This document shows, in pieces, positions 23,561-31,474 of a DNA stretch of 54,619 bases. Origin of the DNA: an uncultured bacterium. Lineage in GTDB: Bacteria > Actinomycetota > Coriobacteriia > Coriobacteriales > Eggerthellaceae. Location of the stretch: positions 1 to 54,619 of the forward strand of contig CAJMLT010000006.1 of assembly GCA_905214325.1 (NCBI GenBank), given 5' to 3'. Positions within the stretch are counted from its first letter, which is position 1, and each line of letters begins with the position of its first letter. The notes under the pieces are model-generated. The model worked only from the letters and a program-made list of their open reading frames with translations. It did no database searches and was not told the DNA's origin. The translations under genes and the position numbers were made by a program.

Positions 23561-24046
23561 TTATTGAACTTTTTCGGAACTCAACCTGAAAAGCGGCTGG
23601 TCGTATTCGACCTGCGTGCCATTGGCGGCGAATACCTCGACGACGATGCCGGGTGCGGGCGCGGGAATTTCGTTCATCATCTTCATCGCTTCGACGATGG
23701 CGAGCGTCTGTCCGGAAAGCACTTCCTGTCCCACCTTCACGAAGGGTTCTTCGTCGGGGCTGGGTGCGATGTAGAACATGCCGACCATGGGGCTACGGAC
23801 GATGACGGAATTGTCGTCTTCCTCGCCGTCGACGGCTCCTCCCGCGCTACCTAAGCCGATGTTGCTGTTGTCCCGATCGTGGAGCAGGGCGCCCACCCGT
23901 TCGGCCATGAGGGGTAATGCTGCAGCCGAAATGCCCGACCCTCCCCGTTCCAGCTCTATTTTACGGTCACCATCGCTCACCCTCAGTGCGGTGAGGTTGG
24001 CTTTGTCCATGATGGCAATCAATTCTTCGATTGCTTGCTTGTCCAT
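23561..24046 (-). CDS. accB: Biotin carboxyl carrier protein
   Basis: The 161-aa protein has an N-terminal helical region, a linker rich in Gly, Asp and Ser, and a C-terminal biotinyl domain with Glu-Ala-Met-Lys-Met-Met-Asn-Glu, the Lys being the biotin attachment site. The opening resembles the usual AccB start (Ile-x-x-Leu-Ile-x-Ile-Met-Asp-x-x-x-Leu-Thr). ATG 24046 follows AAGAAGGAGCAAGC and lies 28 bp inside the end of pxpC, so translation is coupled to it. Confidence 0.96.
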   Translation of the reverse strand: MDKQAIEELIAIMDKANLTALRVSDGDRKIELERGGSGISAAALPLMAERVGALLHDRDNSNIGLGSAGGAVDGEEDDNSVIVRSPMVGMFYIAPSPDEEPFVKVGQEVLSGQTLAIVEAMKMMNEIPAPAPGIVVEVFAANGTQVEYDQPLFRLSSEKVQ

Positions 24047-25119
24047 GCTTGCTCCTTCTTCTTGATCCAGAGTCGGTTGGTTTCGACGAATTCCGATTGT
24101 TTGATGAGGATGGGGGTCAGACGACGGGCCGTTTTGCGGGGCGAGATGCCGCCCGGGCAGGGACGCCGTACGATTTTTTCCAAACTGCGGTAGAACGCGG
24201 CCTGTTGACGGAGGAGGTCTTGTGCCTCGTAGACCGAAATGGCCTTGAAGCGTATGTTCGTCTGCGGTCTGGCCTGCACCAATTTAGGCAGGTCGATCGA
24301 AGCGACGGTGGCGATTTTGGCGTATCCGCCCGTGGTCTGACGATCGGCCAACATGATGATGGGCCGTCCGTCGGCGGGAATCTGGATGGCACCGAAGGTG
24401 ATGCCGTCTGAAATGATGTCGGATCCCGCCACGGTTTCGATGGAGGGACCGTCGAGGCGATACCCCATGCGATCCGAATTGAGTGTCGTCTCGAATGTTT
24501 CGTTGAGGAAGGTGGAAATTCCCTCTTCGGTGAACAGTTCGTCTTGGGGACCCATGATGACCCGCAGTGTCACGGTTTCGCCGGGAGGGGGGTATTCTTC
24601 GCTCGCATCGAAGGTGTGTGATCCCAGATTGGGCATGAATTCGGTATTCTTCCTACGGAAGGGCAGGTAGTCACCGCCGGCGAGCGCCCGACCTTCCCAG
24701 CCTCCGATGCCGCATTTGAGATTGGTCGAGAAGCTTCCCATGACTTCGGGTACGCGCACGCCGCCACCCGCGATGGCCAGATAGCCGTACATGCCGGTTT
24801 TAGGTGCCTCCAGTCGCAGGATGCTGCCCCGCTGGACGGCATGGGCTTTGTAGAGTTCGATGGGCTTACCGTTGAGGGTTGGTGAGAAGTCACCGCCGGT
24901 CAGGGCGATGACGGTATTGGTGGTGAAGCGCAGGGTCGGTCCGGCCAGCACGAATTCCAAAACGCAGTCGTCGGGATCGTTTTCCACCAGAATGTTCGCC
25001 AAGGTGAAGGCGCGCTTGTCCATGACCCCGCTGGGGGAGAAGCCGCTATCCATGAATCCGAAGCGCCCGCGATCCTGAACGGTGGTGCATATGCCCGGTT
25101 TCTGTACCGTGAAGCCCAT
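24019..25119 (-). CDS. pxpC: 5-oxoprolinase subunit PxpC (biotin-dependent carboxyltransferase family)
   Basis: PxpC (KipA in Bacillus) is the partner of PxpB in 5-oxoprolinase. The 366-aa protein starts at ATG 25119 after AGGAGG, 3 bp past pxpB. Landmarks are Val-Gln-Asp-Arg-Gly-Arg-x-Gly near the N-terminus, Ala-Leu-Thr-Gly-Gly-Asp, Gly-Tyr-Leu-Ala-Ile-Ala-Gly-Gly, Gly-Pro-Gln-Asp-Glu, Ser-Asp-Arg-Met-Gly-Tyr-Arg-Leu-Asp-Gly-Pro and Asp-Arg-Gln-Thr-Thr-Gly-Gly-Tyr. The tail is Lys/Arg-rich and overlaps accB by 28 bp. Confidence 0.95.
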   Translation of the reverse strand: MGFTVQKPGICTTVQDRGRFGFMDSGFSPSGVMDKRAFTLANILVENDPDDCVLEFVLAGPTLRFTTNTVIALTGGDFSPTLNGKPIELYKAHAVQRGSILRLEAPKTGMYGYLAIAGGGVRVPEVMGSFSTNLKCGIGGWEGRALAGGDYLPFRRKNTEFMPNLGSHTFDASEEYPPPGETVTLRVIMGPQDELFTEEGISTFLNETFETTLNSDRMGYRLDGPSIETVAGSDIISDGITFGAIQIPADGRPIIMLADRQTTGGYAKIATVASIDLPKLVQARPQTNIRFKAISVYEAQDLLRQQAAFYRSLEKIVRRPCPGGISPRKTARRLTPILIKQSEFVETNRLWIKKKEQAWTSKQSKN

Positions 25120-25122
25120 GGT

Positions 25123-25848
25123 CTAAGCCTCCTCGGTGATGAATCGATAGTGATATTCGCCCGCTTTGATCATCGTGTCGATGGAAGCGTATTCTTCGGG
25201 CGTGATGGGAACGAAACGGATATAGTCGCCCGCCTGATAGAGGATGGGGTTTTTCCGGTCGGGGTCGTAGGGACGAGCCGGTGAGCGACCGATGATGCGC
25301 CATCCCGCAGGGGAAGCCAAGGGGTAGAGCCCCGTTTGAGCCCCGCCGATACCCACCGCTCCCGCTTCGATGCGGGTGCGGGGGATTTCCAGACGTGGGG
25401 TATGGATACGGGGATCGAGCCCGCCGAGATAGGCGAATCCGGGCAGGAACCCCAGCATGTCGATCAGGTAATCGTGTTGGGAGTGGATTTCGATGACCTC
25501 TTCCACGCTCAACCCGGCATGTTCGGCTACGAAATCGATGTCGGGACCGAAATCCCCGCCGTAGCAGACCGGAATCTCGACGATGTGCTTGGTGCGTAGA
25601 TCGACGTCACCGATGTTTTCGAGCGCTCCGCTGAGATAGGAAGACAAGGAGTCGAAGTCCAGAATCAGAGGATCGTATCGCACCAGAAGCGAACAGAAGG
25701 CGGGTACGATATCGATGATGCCCGGCTTCTTCTCTTCGGAGAGGTTGTGGGCGGCAAGACGTATGAGAGAACTCGTTTCGGCCGATATGACCTGCTCGAA
25801 TTCAAGGCTGACCGCCGAGTCTCCGGCGATCTTCATCGTAAGATCCAT
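25123..25848 (-). CDS. pxpB: 5-oxoprolinase subunit PxpB
   Basis: PxpB (KipI in Bacillus, where it also inhibits the kinase KinA) forms 5-oxoprolinase with PxpA and PxpC. The 241-aa protein begins at ATG 25848 behind AAAAGGAGG. Visible signature parts are Gly-Asp-Ser-Ala-Val-Ser-Leu-Glu-Phe, Ile-Pro-Val-Cys-Tyr-Gly-Gly-Asp-Phe-Gly-Pro-Asp, Gly-Phe-Leu-Pro-Gly-Phe-Ala-Tyr-Leu-Gly-Gly-Leu, Pro-Arg-x-Arg-Ile-Glu-Ala-Gly-Ala-Val-Gly-Ile-Gly-Gly, and Pro-Ala-Gly-Trp-Arg-Ile-Ile-Gly-Arg. It is the first gene of the six-gene minus-strand run. Confidence 0.95.
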   Translation of the reverse strand: MDLTMKIAGDSAVSLEFEQVISAETSSLIRLAAHNLSEEKKPGIIDIVPAFCSLLVRYDPLILDFDSLSSYLSGALENIGDVDLRTKHIVEIPVCYGGDFGPDIDFVAEHAGLSVEEVIEIHSQHDYLIDMLGFLPGFAYLGGLDPRIHTPRLEIPRTRIEAGAVGIGGAQTGLYPLASPAGWRIIGRSPARPYDPDRKNPILYQAGDYIRFVPITPEEYASIDTMIKAGEYHYRFITEEA

Positions 25849-26110
25849 TTCCTCACCCTCCTTTTCAGGTAGAAGCCGGCATCTTCGTCGAAGATGCGAT
25901 CTTGTAGAGAGGGTAACGCCCGATCGCGTATTTACGGGCGATTCGTAACCAACCGTTCACGTATCGGGGCGTGTGGGGTGGTGGTGGGGCATCCGCTCTA
26001 TGAAACATCAATTCTAACAAATGAAGGGTAAAACCTCTAGCGAAGAGGTGGGGATGATCCGAAGAGAGGCCACTCGTGGGGAGATTGGACGTTTCCCATA
26101 CCCGCGGCGC

Positions 26111-26138
26111 TTGCGCTGCACGGCGCGAGGGTCATAAT
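26111..26138 (+). promoter_or_regulatory. Candidate promoter for the aminotransferase gene
   Basis: TTGCGC (26111-26116) and CATAAT (26133-26138) are 16 bp apart in the 350-bp gap between divergent pxpB and the aminotransferase. The predicted start of transcription (about 26145) supports the ATG at 26199. The rest of 25849-26198 contains an imperfect inverted repeat (GCCCG near 25918, CGGGC near 25936) and no gene. Confidence 0.45.
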
Positions 26139-26198
26139 GTATCCATGTCGCCGTTTTCACGGCGTGAAGTCCGTTTATTACCGAGAGTGGAGTTCGAT

Positions 26199-27380
26199 AT
26201 GATCAACGAAGTGATGTATGGCTTGGGCAGCGCGCCTTCGGCCATCCGTGAACTGTTCGCCTACGGCCTTGCCCGTAAGGATCAGATCGGCGAAGAGAAC
26301 GTCTTCGATTTCAGTATCGGCAACCCTTCGGTTCCCGCGCCCGCGAAGGTGGCCGACACCATCCGCGCGCTGGCCGATGTTCCCCCGGCGCAACTGCATG
26401 CGTATTCCGAAGCGGCAGGTAGAGCTCAGACGCGTACGGCTATCGCCGAATCGCTCAACCGCCGGTATAACACGAGTTATACGGCCGATAATCTGTACCT
26501 GACCATGGGCGCCGCCGCGTGCCTGAGCGCCTGCTTCACGTGTGTCATCGAGCCCGGTGACGAAGTGATCGTCATCGCTCCCTATTTCCCCGAATACCGC
26601 GTATGGATCGAAGCCGCCGGTGGAACCTGCGTCGAAGTGCTCGCCCGCGAAGAGGATTTTCAGATCGACATCGCCGCACTCGAAGCGGCCATCACCGAAC
26701 GGACTAAAGCCGTCGTCATCAATTCACCCAACAATCCCGTCGGCGTGGTGTATACGGCGCAAACGTTGCGTGCGCTGGCCGACCTGCTCGACGAAGAGCA
26801 ACGTCGACGCGGTGAAGATATCTATCTCATATCCGACGAGCCGTATCGCGAATTGGTCTACGACGGCATGGAGGTGCCCTGGGTTCCTTCCTTCTACGAC
26901 AACACGCTGGTCTGCTATTCCTGGTCGAAGTCGCTTTCGATGCCGGGTGATCGCATCGGGTATGTGCTCGTTCCCGACGAGGTCAACGATGCACGCCGTG
27001 TCTACCTCGGCGTGTGCGGTGCGGGCCGTTCCCTCGGCTACATCTGCGCACCCGTATTCTTCCAGCGCATCATAGAGGAATGCGTGGATGAGCCGGTCAA
27101 TACGCGGGCTTACGCCGAGAACCGATCGTTGCTCACATCGCTTCTCGATGATCTGGGGTACGAATACATTGCCCCTGACGGAGCGTTCTATCTGTGGATG
27201 AAGGCGCTCGAGCCTGATGCCAAGGCGTTTTCCGATAAAGCCAAGCAACACGAACTGCTGCTGGTTCCCTCCGACAGCTTCGGCGTGAAGGGTTGGGTGC
27301 GTATCGGTTACTGTGTTTCCGCCGACGTTATCCGCGGTTCGGCCGATGCCTTCGCCGCCCTCAAGCGCGAATACGAGTAG
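26199..27380 (+). CDS. PLP-dependent aminotransferase (class I/II)
   Basis: I choose ATG 26199, preceded by GTGGAG, because relatives begin Met-Ile-Asn-Glu-x-Met-Tyr; in-frame starts at 26076 and 26145 add residues unlike the family. The product is 393 aa, a fold-type I aminotransferase. Motifs: Phe-Ser-Ile-Gly-Asn-Pro-Ser-Val-Pro-Ala-Pro, Gly-Ala-Ala-Ala-Cys-Leu, Ser-Pro-Asn-Asn-Pro-Val-Gly, Ser-Asp-Glu-Pro-Tyr-Arg and Ser-Trp-Ser-Lys-Ser-Leu-Ser-Met-Pro-Gly-Asp-Arg with the PLP-binding Lys, and a C-terminal Arg in Val-Arg-Ile-Gly-Tyr-Cys. Such enzymes often handle aspartate or aromatic amino acids; the substrate is not readable. The HAD gene follows after 6 bp. Confidence 0.93.
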   Translation: MINEVMYGLGSAPSAIRELFAYGLARKDQIGEENVFDFSIGNPSVPAPAKVADTIRALADVPPAQLHAYSEAAGRAQTRTAIAESLNRRYNTSYTADNLYLTMGAAACLSACFTCVIEPGDEVIVIAPYFPEYRVWIEAAGGTCVEVLAREEDFQIDIAALEAAITERTKAVVINSPNNPVGVVYTAQTLRALADLLDEEQRRRGEDIYLISDEPYRELVYDGMEVPWVPSFYDNTLVCYSWSKSLSMPGDRIGYVLVPDEVNDARRVYLGVCGAGRSLGYICAPVFFQRIIEECVDEPVNTRAYAENRSLLTSLLDDLGYEYIAPDGAFYLWMKALEPDAKAFSDKAKQHELLLVPSDSFGVKGWVRIGYCVSADVIRGSADAFAALKREYE

Positions 27381-27386
27381 GCGGGA

Positions 27387-28046
27387 ATGGCTTCTTCCGC
27401 GATAACGGGTGCGATCTTCGATTGCGATGGTACCCTGATCGACTCCTTGGAGGCATGGCGCGGCTTGGAAGGGGCGCTCGCCGATCGTGCAGGTGTACAG
27501 GTGACCCCCGCCGAGCGGGAGCGTTTCACCACCTTCACCATTCCCGAGGTGTCGGCTTACTTTCACGAACACTATGGGCTTGCCCGCTCCACGTCCGAAG
27601 TCATATCCCTCGTGGATGAATATATGCTCGGTTATTACACCGATCATGCGTCGCTTCTGCCCGGCGTACAGTCGTTTTTGGAAGCGTGTGCCAAGGAGGG
27701 AATACGGATGAGCGTCGCATCTTCCTCTCCGGTGGCCTACCTTGAGGCAGGCTTGAAGCGCACCGGTATCCGCGAATACTTCCGTGCGGTTGTGTCCGTG
27801 GACGACGTGAATGCTTCCAAGCGTGAACCCCGCGTTTACGATTTCGCCCGTCAACAGATGGGAACATCCAAGGAATCCACCTGGGGATTCGAGGATTCCC
27901 TCTACGCCATCGATACGTTGGTGCGCTCCCGCTACCGTACGGTGGGTATCTTCGACCCGCAGGAGGGTATCGATTTTCGGGAACTGCAGAATCGCGTCGA
28001 CATCGCGGTACGGGATTTCACCGAACTGCATCTGGACAGATTCTGA
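27387..28046 (+). CDS. HAD-superfamily phosphatase
   Basis: The 219-aa protein has Phe-Asp-Cys-Asp-Gly-Thr-Leu (nucleophile and acid Asp), Ala-Ser-Ser-Ser-Pro (motif II) and Gly-Phe-Glu-Asp-Ser (motif IV) with a helical cap between about 20 and 85. This is the beta-phosphoglucomutase/phosphoglycolate phosphatase branch of the HAD family; the substrate is open. It begins 6 bp after the aminotransferase stop and is probably in the same transcript. A short hairpin (CGGGAA/TTCCCG, 28048-28064) follows the stop but has no T tract. Confidence 0.88.
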   Translation: MASSAITGAIFDCDGTLIDSLEAWRGLEGALADRAGVQVTPAERERFTTFTIPEVSAYFHEHYGLARSTSEVISLVDEYMLGYYTDHASLLPGVQSFLEACAKEGIRMSVASSSPVAYLEAGLKRTGIREYFRAVVSVDDVNASKREPRVYDFARQQMGTSKESTWGFEDSLYAIDTLVRSRYRTVGIFDPQEGIDFRELQNRVDIAVRDFTELHLDRF

Positions 28047-28228
28047 ACGGGAACCCGTTTCCCGCCTTCATCGCATCACGCACTATCTCAACCGAAGGCT
28101 TGAAGACGCCGGGGTGGAACACTTTCGAATCCGATGCTTGTGGGAAGAACGAGAGACCGACCATCGCGCATACGGTGGCAGGCTGATCTCGGCGAAGCAA
28201 GCAACCCCTGCTCTAGCTGTGGAAAATG

Positions 28229-28984
28229 TCAGACCGCTTCGTTTCGCTCGAGATCTTCGAGCAGTTCATGCACCTTGTGTGCGACGGTGGCCAGATTGCG
28301 TTCGGGGTGGGCTAGAAAAGCCGGTAGCGTGCTGGCTGCGCACAGACGCCCGATACTTTCCGGCGAGTAGTTGCGCACCGTGTAACCCGAAGCTTCCAAG
28401 ATGAGTTCGCCGCGCTGTTTTGCGTGGTAGTGGTGCTGAAGCCCTTCGTTGACCGACAGTATGATGACGGTGCGCTCGTCGGCGTTGCAGGGGATGAACT
28501 CACCTGCGTCGATGCCCTGTTCTATGATGGACACCATGGCTTGATAGTAGGTGCGATAATGCCTGAAAAGAGCCTCGAAACGTTCAGGGTTGTCGTGGGC
28601 GAGCGATTCTAATTCGATGAAGTCGAAGGGCAGCTCGCATTTCTTTATCATGTCGAAAACGATGAGTGCGTAGAGCCGGGTGGTGTGATCCAGGTCGTAG
28701 GAGTCGATGTGCTCCATCACGGGCGTGGGGTCACCTATGTCGAAGATGCTCTCCAGAATGGCTTCCTTGGAGGGAAACCAATAATAGAGCGACGACTGGT
28801 CGAGCCCGACTTGACGGGCTATTTCGCTGAGCGACGTTTTGGCATAGCCGCGTTCTCTGAACAGTTTGACGGCTGTTGAGATGATGTGATCGCGGGGATT
28901 CGTTCCCTTGCCGCCGACCTTGCGCGGGCGGCCACGATTTTGGCGGACGGGTGCGGTGTCGTGCGCGGTGTCGCGTTGCTCCAT
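28229..28984 (-). CDS. TetR/AcrR-family transcriptional regulator
   Basis: The 251-aa protein has a basic, disordered N-terminus (Gly-Arg-Pro-Arg-Lys) and a TetR-type helix-turn-helix at about 32-78: Ala-Val-Lys-Leu-Phe-Arg-Glu-Arg-Gly-Tyr-Ala-Lys-Thr-Ser-Leu-Ser-Glu-Ile-Ala-Arg, then Leu-Tyr-Tyr-Trp-Phe-x-Ser-Lys-Glu. The C-terminal part is helical and would bind an unknown ligand or dimerise. It is transcribed away from the ferritin gene and towards the HAD gene. Its target is unknown. Confidence 0.92.
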   Translation of the reverse strand: MEQRDTAHDTAPVRQNRGRPRKVGGKGTNPRDHIISTAVKLFRERGYAKTSLSEIARQVGLDQSSLYYWFPSKEAILESIFDIGDPTPVMEHIDSYDLDHTTRLYALIVFDMIKKCELPFDFIELESLAHDNPERFEALFRHYRTYYQAMVSIIEQGIDAGEFIPCNADERTVIILSVNEGLQHHYHAKQRGELILEASGYTVRNYSPESIGRLCAASTLPAFLAHPERNLATVAHKVHELLEDLERNEAV

Positions 28985-29314
28985 GTGACCTCCCTTCCGT
29001 AAGTCGTCTCCGATCCACTACCTTCGCAAGTATACGTAACTCTGCCGTTTCGGGTGGGTGTTCCCGTGGGAACGACCCGTTTCTTCGGTGATCGCCGCAG
29101 CGCATTCATGGGGGCCCACCAACCTTGTAACGCCGGTGGGAACGGGGGTCTCCGCGACATGGCCGAGCACTGTTTTGGCGCGGGTTTTTCTGTGGCGGCA
29201 GGGCGAAAATCTGCTGTTTTTGCAGGGAGGCTTCGATGTGCTCGACATCGGGGTGTTCGACGGAGTAGTCTTCGATTGATACGAAAAGGATTCGACCAAG
29301 GAAAGGAATCTTAC
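28985..29314. other. Intergenic region between tetR-type gene and ferritin
   Basis: This 330-bp gap holds no convincing gene. It contains a hairpin made of CGGGT/ACCCG (29051-29055, 29075-29079) around GTTCCC/GGGAAC (29060-29065, 29068-29073), followed by TTTCTT, and a 6-bp inverted repeat CGATGT/ACATCG (29234-29239, 29245-29250) about 65 bp before the ferritin start, a possible operator. Ferritin is preceded by GAAAGGAAT (29301-29309). Confidence 0.5.
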
Positions 29315-29818
29315 ATGGATACCAAAGTCCACGAACTTCTCAACGACCAGATCAACAAGGAATTGTATTCGGCTTATCTCTACGTTTCCTTCGCTGATTA
29401 TTACGAAGAAGAAGGGCTGACCGGCTTCGCCAACTGGTATATGATCCAGGCCGGCGAGGAGCGCGACCATGCGCTCAAGATCCGTGCCTATCTGCACGAG
29501 AACAACTGCAAGGTCACCTTGGGCGCCATCGACGCTCCCGACAAGACGTTCTCCTCCCACGTGGAGCCGTTGGAAGCGGGCCTTGCCCATGAGAAGTATG
29601 TCACCTCCCTCATCGATGCCATCTACGAGGCCGCCCATGAGGTGAAGGACTTCCGTACCATGAAATTCCTGGATTGGTTCATCGAGGAACAGGGCGAGGA
29701 AGAAGCCACCGCGGAAGACATGCTGACCAAGATGCGTCTTTTCGGCACGGACGCCAAGGCGCTCTACGATCTTGATCGGGAATACGCCGCACGTGTGGCT
29801 ACGCCGGTCGCCGAATAG
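29315..29818 (+). CDS. ftnA: Ferritin (non-haem, FtnA type)
   Basis: Ferritin stores iron as ferric mineral in a 24-subunit shell in the cytoplasm. The 167-aa protein starts at ATG 29315 after GAAAGGAAT. Ferroxidase ligands are visible: Glu in Asn-Lys-Glu-Leu-Tyr-Ser-Ala-Tyr-Leu-Tyr (about 17), Glu-Glu-Arg-Asp-His-Ala (about 49-54), Glu in His-Glu-Lys-Tyr-Val (about 93) and Glu-Glu-Gln-Gly-Glu-Glu-Glu (about 126-132). The longer ORF back to 29054 is not coding. It lies next to a tetR-type gene (divergent) and 21 bp before tcdA. Confidence 0.96.
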   Translation: MDTKVHELLNDQINKELYSAYLYVSFADYYEEEGLTGFANWYMIQAGEERDHALKIRAYLHENNCKVTLGAIDAPDKTFSSHVEPLEAGLAHEKYVTSLIDAIYEAAHEVKDFRTMKFLDWFIEEQGEEEATAEDMLTKMRLFGTDAKALYDLDREYAARVATPVAE

Positions 29819-29839
29819 CGAAGGGCATGGAGGGCGTCC

Positions 29840-30577
29840 ATGGGTGAATCGGCTACGGCGAAACTCGAGGTGATACTGGGCTCGGAGGGCCTGAATCGCT
29901 TGCGTCGTTCCAAGGTCGTGGTGTTCGGTCTCGGTGGTGTCGGGTCGAATTGTGCCGAAGCCCTTGCGCGCGGCGGCGTGGGGAATCTCCTTATCGTCGA
30001 TCACGATAGCGTGCAGAAAAGCAATATCAATCGGCAGGCCATTGCGTTTAACAGTACGCTCGGGCGCCCCAAGGTGGAGGTCATGTCCCGTATGATCGCC
30101 GACATCAACCCCCTCATACGGGTGGACGCCCATGAGTTCTTTCTTCTGCGTGAAAACATAGAGGAATTCTACGATGCGTATTGCGGTGACGCCGACTACA
30201 TCGTTGATGCCATCGATACCGTATCCACGAAGCTGTCGCTTGCCGAACTGGCACAGAAAAAGGGATTCCGCCTGATCAGCAGTATGGGTGCGGCGAATAA
30301 GATATATCCCGAACAATTTCATATCGCCGACATCTACGACACGGTCAACTGCCCGTTGTGCCGTATCATGCGCAAAGAAGCACGCAAACGCGGGATCACG
30401 CATTTGAAAGTGCTGTATTCGGCTGAAGAGCCGGTCAGGACGGCATCTCGGGAAGGGGCCACCCGCAAGGAGCGTTCCAACCTGGGTACGGCATCCTTCG
30501 CCCCTCCCATCATGGGGCAGATGATCGCCGGTGAGGTGATCCGTACGATCGCCGGCATAGGGGAGGAGCACGCATGA
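29840..30577 (+). CDS. tcdA: tRNA threonylcarbamoyladenosine dehydratase
   Basis: TcdA (CsdL/YgdL) cyclises t6A at position 37 of ANN-decoding tRNAs to ct6A, using ATP. The 245-aa E1-like protein has the nucleotide motif Gly-Leu-Gly-Gly-Val-Gly-Ser, Asp-His-Asp-x-Val-x-x-Ser-Asn-Ile-Asn-Arg-Gln, the catalytic Asp in Asp-Ala-Ile-Asp-Thr, Ser-Ser-Met-Gly-Ala-Ala-Asn-Lys and a Cys-Pro-Leu-Cys. The start is ATG 29840 behind GGAGGG. Its stop overlaps the tatD start by 4 bp. Confidence 0.93.
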   Translation: MGESATAKLEVILGSEGLNRLRRSKVVVFGLGGVGSNCAEALARGGVGNLLIVDHDSVQKSNINRQAIAFNSTLGRPKVEVMSRMIADINPLIRVDAHEFFLLRENIEEFYDAYCGDADYIVDAIDTVSTKLSLAELAQKKGFRLISSMGAANKIYPEQFHIADIYDTVNCPLCRIMRKEARKRGITHLKVLYSAEEPVRTASREGATRKERSNLGTASFAPPIMGQMIAGEVIRTIAGIGEEHA

Positions 30578-31344
30578 GCGACGACGGGTCGAGCCTGTTC
30601 GACATGCACAGCCATCTCGGGTTCACCGCCGATGCACTGCGGATACAGCAGCAGGCGGCGGCACGGGGGATAGGTCTTTTCGTCGTGACGGTCGACCTGG
30701 GTGAGTATGGACGCGTGGCCCCCCTGTTCGCCGAGGCCGAAACGCTACGAGTGGGCGTCGGTCTTCATCCCTGGTGGGTGGCCGACGGGCGCTGCGGCGA
30801 AGCGGAGGTGTCCCTGTTCGAGGACTACGCCGCTACCACGCCGTTCATCGGGGAGGTCGGACTCGACTTTTCGCGGAGGACTCGCGCATCCCGTGAGGAT
30901 CAGGTGCGGGCTTTCGACCGCGTTGCTTCATCGTGTGCTGCCGGCGGAAAGGTTGTCTCGGTGCATGCGGTGGCTGCTGCGGGTGTAGTCATGGATATAT
31001 TGGACGAGCGACGGGTCTTCGCCGACAACGCGGTGATATTCCATTGGTTTTCCGGTTCGTCGGACGACTTGCAGCGGGCGTTGAAGCGCGGCTGCTACCT
31101 TTCGGTCAACCGTCGCATGTTGGCGTCGAAGAGGGGGAGGGAATACGTCAAGGCGACGTCTCCCGAGCATCTCCTCCTCGAAACCGACGAGCCTTCTCGT
31201 GCGGGAGAGCCGTATTCGTGCGACGCGTTGGAAGACGCGTTGCGCGAAACCCTGATGCAGACGGCTCATATCAAAGGCGTGGACGCCGACGAATTTGCTT
31301 CACTCATCGCCTCCACCGGTAAACGTCTCCTCGCCCTGCGCTGA
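30574..31344 (+). CDS. TatD-family metal-dependent hydrolase
   Basis: The 256-aa TIM-barrel protein has the metal ligands His-Ser-His (Asp-Met-His-Ser-His-Leu), Gly-Glu-Val-Gly-Leu-Asp, His in Val-Ser-Val-His-Ala and Phe-His-Trp-Phe-Ser-Gly, and the C-terminal Glu-Thr-Asp-Glu-Pro. TatD proteins are Mg-dependent 3'-5' exonucleases or related hydrolases acting on DNA, RNA or D-aminoacyl-tRNA. It overlaps tcdA by 4 bp (ATGA), so the two are expressed together. Confidence 0.93.
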   Translation: MSDDGSSLFDMHSHLGFTADALRIQQQAAARGIGLFVVTVDLGEYGRVAPLFAEAETLRVGVGLHPWWVADGRCGEAEVSLFEDYAATTPFIGEVGLDFSRRTRASREDQVRAFDRVASSCAAGGKVVSVHAVAAAGVVMDILDERRVFADNAVIFHWFSGSSDDLQRALKRGCYLSVNRRMLASKRGREYVKATSPEHLLLETDEPSRAGEPYSCDALEDALRETLMQTAHIKGVDADEFASLIASTGKRLLALR

Positions 31345-31474
31345 CACGTACCCGCCTATGTTTGTCGCATCTCTTTGTTTCCTGTGGGAAATCACCTCGA
31401 TGAGGCGCTGAGGGAGTATGCTGATTTCTCAAAGAAAAAAACGATTTCCCATTCGTCTGATTCAGGAGGAACCC

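Noticed and set aside
22073..23854. 593-codon open frame on the plus strand
   Set aside because: It is the antisense shadow of accC and accB, whose motifs are unmistakable; no family signature in the translation.
29054..29314. N-terminal extension of ferritin
   Set aside because: Ferritins start at Met-Asp-Thr-Lys-type sequence; the upstream part has no similarity and includes hairpins.
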